Shown piece after piece: positions 13,424-14,333 of a stretch of DNA of 14,333 bases. Origin of the DNA: Desulfobacteraceae bacterium (GTDB lineage Bacteria > Desulfobacterota > Desulfobacteria > Desulfobacterales > JAUWMJ01); contig JAUWOH010000035.1 in assembly GCA_030612225.1 (NCBI GenBank), positions 1-14,333 on the forward strand. The letters are read 5' to 3'. The notes under the pieces are model-generated. The model saw only the letters and a list, made by a program, of their open reading frames with translations, was not told the DNA's origin and did not search any database. The translations under genes and the position numbers were made by a program. Position 1 is the first letter of the stretch. Every line of letters begins with the position of its first letter.

Positions 13424-13509
13424 GATACGGGTTACGAGTTACGGGTTGCGCTAAAATAAAGATTTCCATTCTTACAACTCGTAACTCGCAACACGCAACT
13501 CGTAACGCC
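13424..13509. repeat. Inverted heptamer array GTTACGA / CAACTCG between convergent BI-1 and glmM genes
   Basis: Left units are GATACGG (13424), GTTACGA, GTTACGG, GTTGCGC (to 13451). Right units are CAACTCG (13475), TAACTCG, CAACACG, CAACTCG, TAACGCC (to 13509). The last unit overlaps the glmM stop codon (13511-13509) by one base, and the first unit begins five bases after the BI-1 stop. The pairing could form a hairpin between two convergent genes and so act as a bidirectional transcript end; that role is inference. Confidence 0.92.
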
Positions 13510-14333
13510 TATCCGATTTCAATTTTAACTACATCAGATATTTGCTTACAATGCCTTTGAGTTTCCTCTTCAGTTGGTCCTTCCACCATTACCCTGCAAA
13601 TAGGCTGTGTTCCTGAATATCGAACCAGCACCCTCCCCTTTTCTCCCAGATCTTTTTCAACCGACCTTATAGCTTCCTGAACGGCCGAGATGCTGCTTAT
13701 TTCCGGCTTGCTTTTAACTGTTACATTTATGAGCGCCTGTGGAAAAACCCTCATGATTTTTTTAAGCTCGGATAAAGGTTTTGATTCAAATTTCATGGAT
13801 TCAATTATTTTTAAAGCTGAAAGAATACCATCTCCGGTAGTATGGTGATTTAAGAATATAGTATGACCTGAATCCTCACCACCTAAAACACTTCCGGAAG
13901 AAACCATCTGCTCCATGACATAACGATCACCCACGTTCGTCATAATATGCTCAATGCCCAAATCTTTTAAGGCCATCTTGAGTCCCATATTACTCATAAT
14001 AGTGCTAATAACCATGTTGTTATTAAGTTTTCTTATTATTTTCAGCATATTAGCACAAACAGCAAGTATCTGATCGCCGGTTAATACACTCCCGTTTTCA
14101 TCAACAGCGATGAGCCTGTCACCATCACCGTCAAATGCAAGGCCAATGTCAGCCTTTCTTTCCAGCACTTTTTTTATAAGTGTCTCAGGGTGCTGAGAGC
14201 CGCAGTTTTCATTTATATTTTTTCCGTCAGGCTTGATAAAAAGTGAATCAATATTTGCACCGAGCTCTTTAAACAATTCAGGAGCAACCTGATATGTTGC
14301 ACCATTTGCACAATCTAGGACAATTTTCATTCC
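13509..14333 (-). CDS. glmM: Phosphoglucosamine mutase, C-terminal part (N-terminus beyond the window)
   Basis: The C-terminal 274 residues of an alpha-D-phosphohexomutase, most likely GlmM, which converts glucosamine 6-phosphate to glucosamine 1-phosphate for UDP-GlcNAc. The frame is open to the last base. Visible features are KIVLDCANGATY at the start of domain 2, the metal-binding DGDGDR loop, the sugar-binding GGEDSGHT loop (GlmM usually GEQSGH) and the phosphate-binding RYSGTQPICRVMVEG in domain 4 (usually RYSGTEP or RPSGTEP). The active-site serine loop lies off the window. The E-to-Q and Q-to-D changes are modest, so a related mutase cannot be fully excluded, but the overall pattern fits GlmM. 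It is convergent with the BI-1-like gene. Confidence 0.88.
   Translation of the reverse strand, partial: GMKIVLDCANGATYQVAPELFKELGANIDSLFIKPDGKNINENCGSQHPETLIKKVLERKADIGLAFDGDGDRLIAVDENGSVLTGDQILAVCANMLKIIRKLNNNMVISTIMSNMGLKMALKDLGIEHIMTNVGDRYVMEQMVSSGSVLGGEDSGHTIFLNHHTTGDGILSALKIIESMKFESKPLSELKKIMRVFPQALINVTVKSKPEISSISAVQEAIRSVEKDLGEKGRVLVRYSGTQPICRVMVEGPTEEETQRHCKQISDVVKIEIG

Noticed and set aside
1109..13509. Diversity-generating retroelement or retron behind the repeats
   Set aside because: No reverse transcriptase, template/variable repeat pair or msr-msd-like region is present in this window.

Overview
The window is AT-rich chromosomal DNA from a Gram-negative bacterium. I infer Desulfobacterota, probably Desulfobacterales. 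The reasons are the xseA-xseB-ispA-dxs-tlyA gene order, a symporter-type sensor gene preceded by a tiny membrane protein gene, a spore-photoproduct-lyase-like radical SAM protein, and intergenic DNA packed with short tandem and inverted repeats. The taxonomy is inference; there is no rRNA or other marker to settle it.

Layout. At the left edge (1-1020, minus) lie a 75-aa two-helix membrane protein and the N-terminal half of a sodium:solute-symporter-like sensor, read from a near-consensus promoter at 1028-1056. Two plus-strand genes follow: an SPL-family radical SAM protein (1348-2451) and a secreted thermonuclease-like protein with a C-terminal Cys/His motif (2675-3304). A gene-free 519-bp stretch (3305-3823) is almost wholly repeats. 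On the minus strand come an EF-G paralogue (3824-5896) and then, in transcription order from the right, a conserved 112-aa protein of unknown function (12168-12506), xseA, xseB, ispA, dxs and tlyA (down to 6149). A Bax-inhibitor-1/YccA-type membrane protein (12717-13418, plus) follows, and the window ends inside glmM (13509-14333, minus).

Functional picture. This is mostly housekeeping: exonuclease VII (xseAB), the first committed step of the MEP isoprenoid pathway (dxs) plus a short-chain prenyl diphosphate synthase (ispA), rRNA methylation (tlyA), a translation GTPase, and phosphoglucosamine mutase for UDP-GlcNAc supply (glmM). I see no CRISPR, prophage, transposase, tRNA or rRNA gene.

The striking part is between the genes. 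Nearly every intergenic region holds a degenerate tandem array with a 7-nt unit (occasionally 8-nt), each region with its own consensus, usually as two facing arms that could pair over a short loop. The clearest is 6890-7015: eighteen consecutive heptamers with no indel, where units vary almost only at positions 1, 3 and 6. Arrays run right up to coding sequence: at fusA, dxs, ispA, xseA and glmM the array abuts or overlaps the stop codon, and at tlyA an array lies where the start codon and ribosome-binding site should be. Several arrays share sequence at distant loci (6006/12581, 2557/13483, 3472/9130, and an inverted pair flanking dxs at 7012/9063). This looks like a dispersed repeat system of unknown mechanism and is the most interesting thing in the window.
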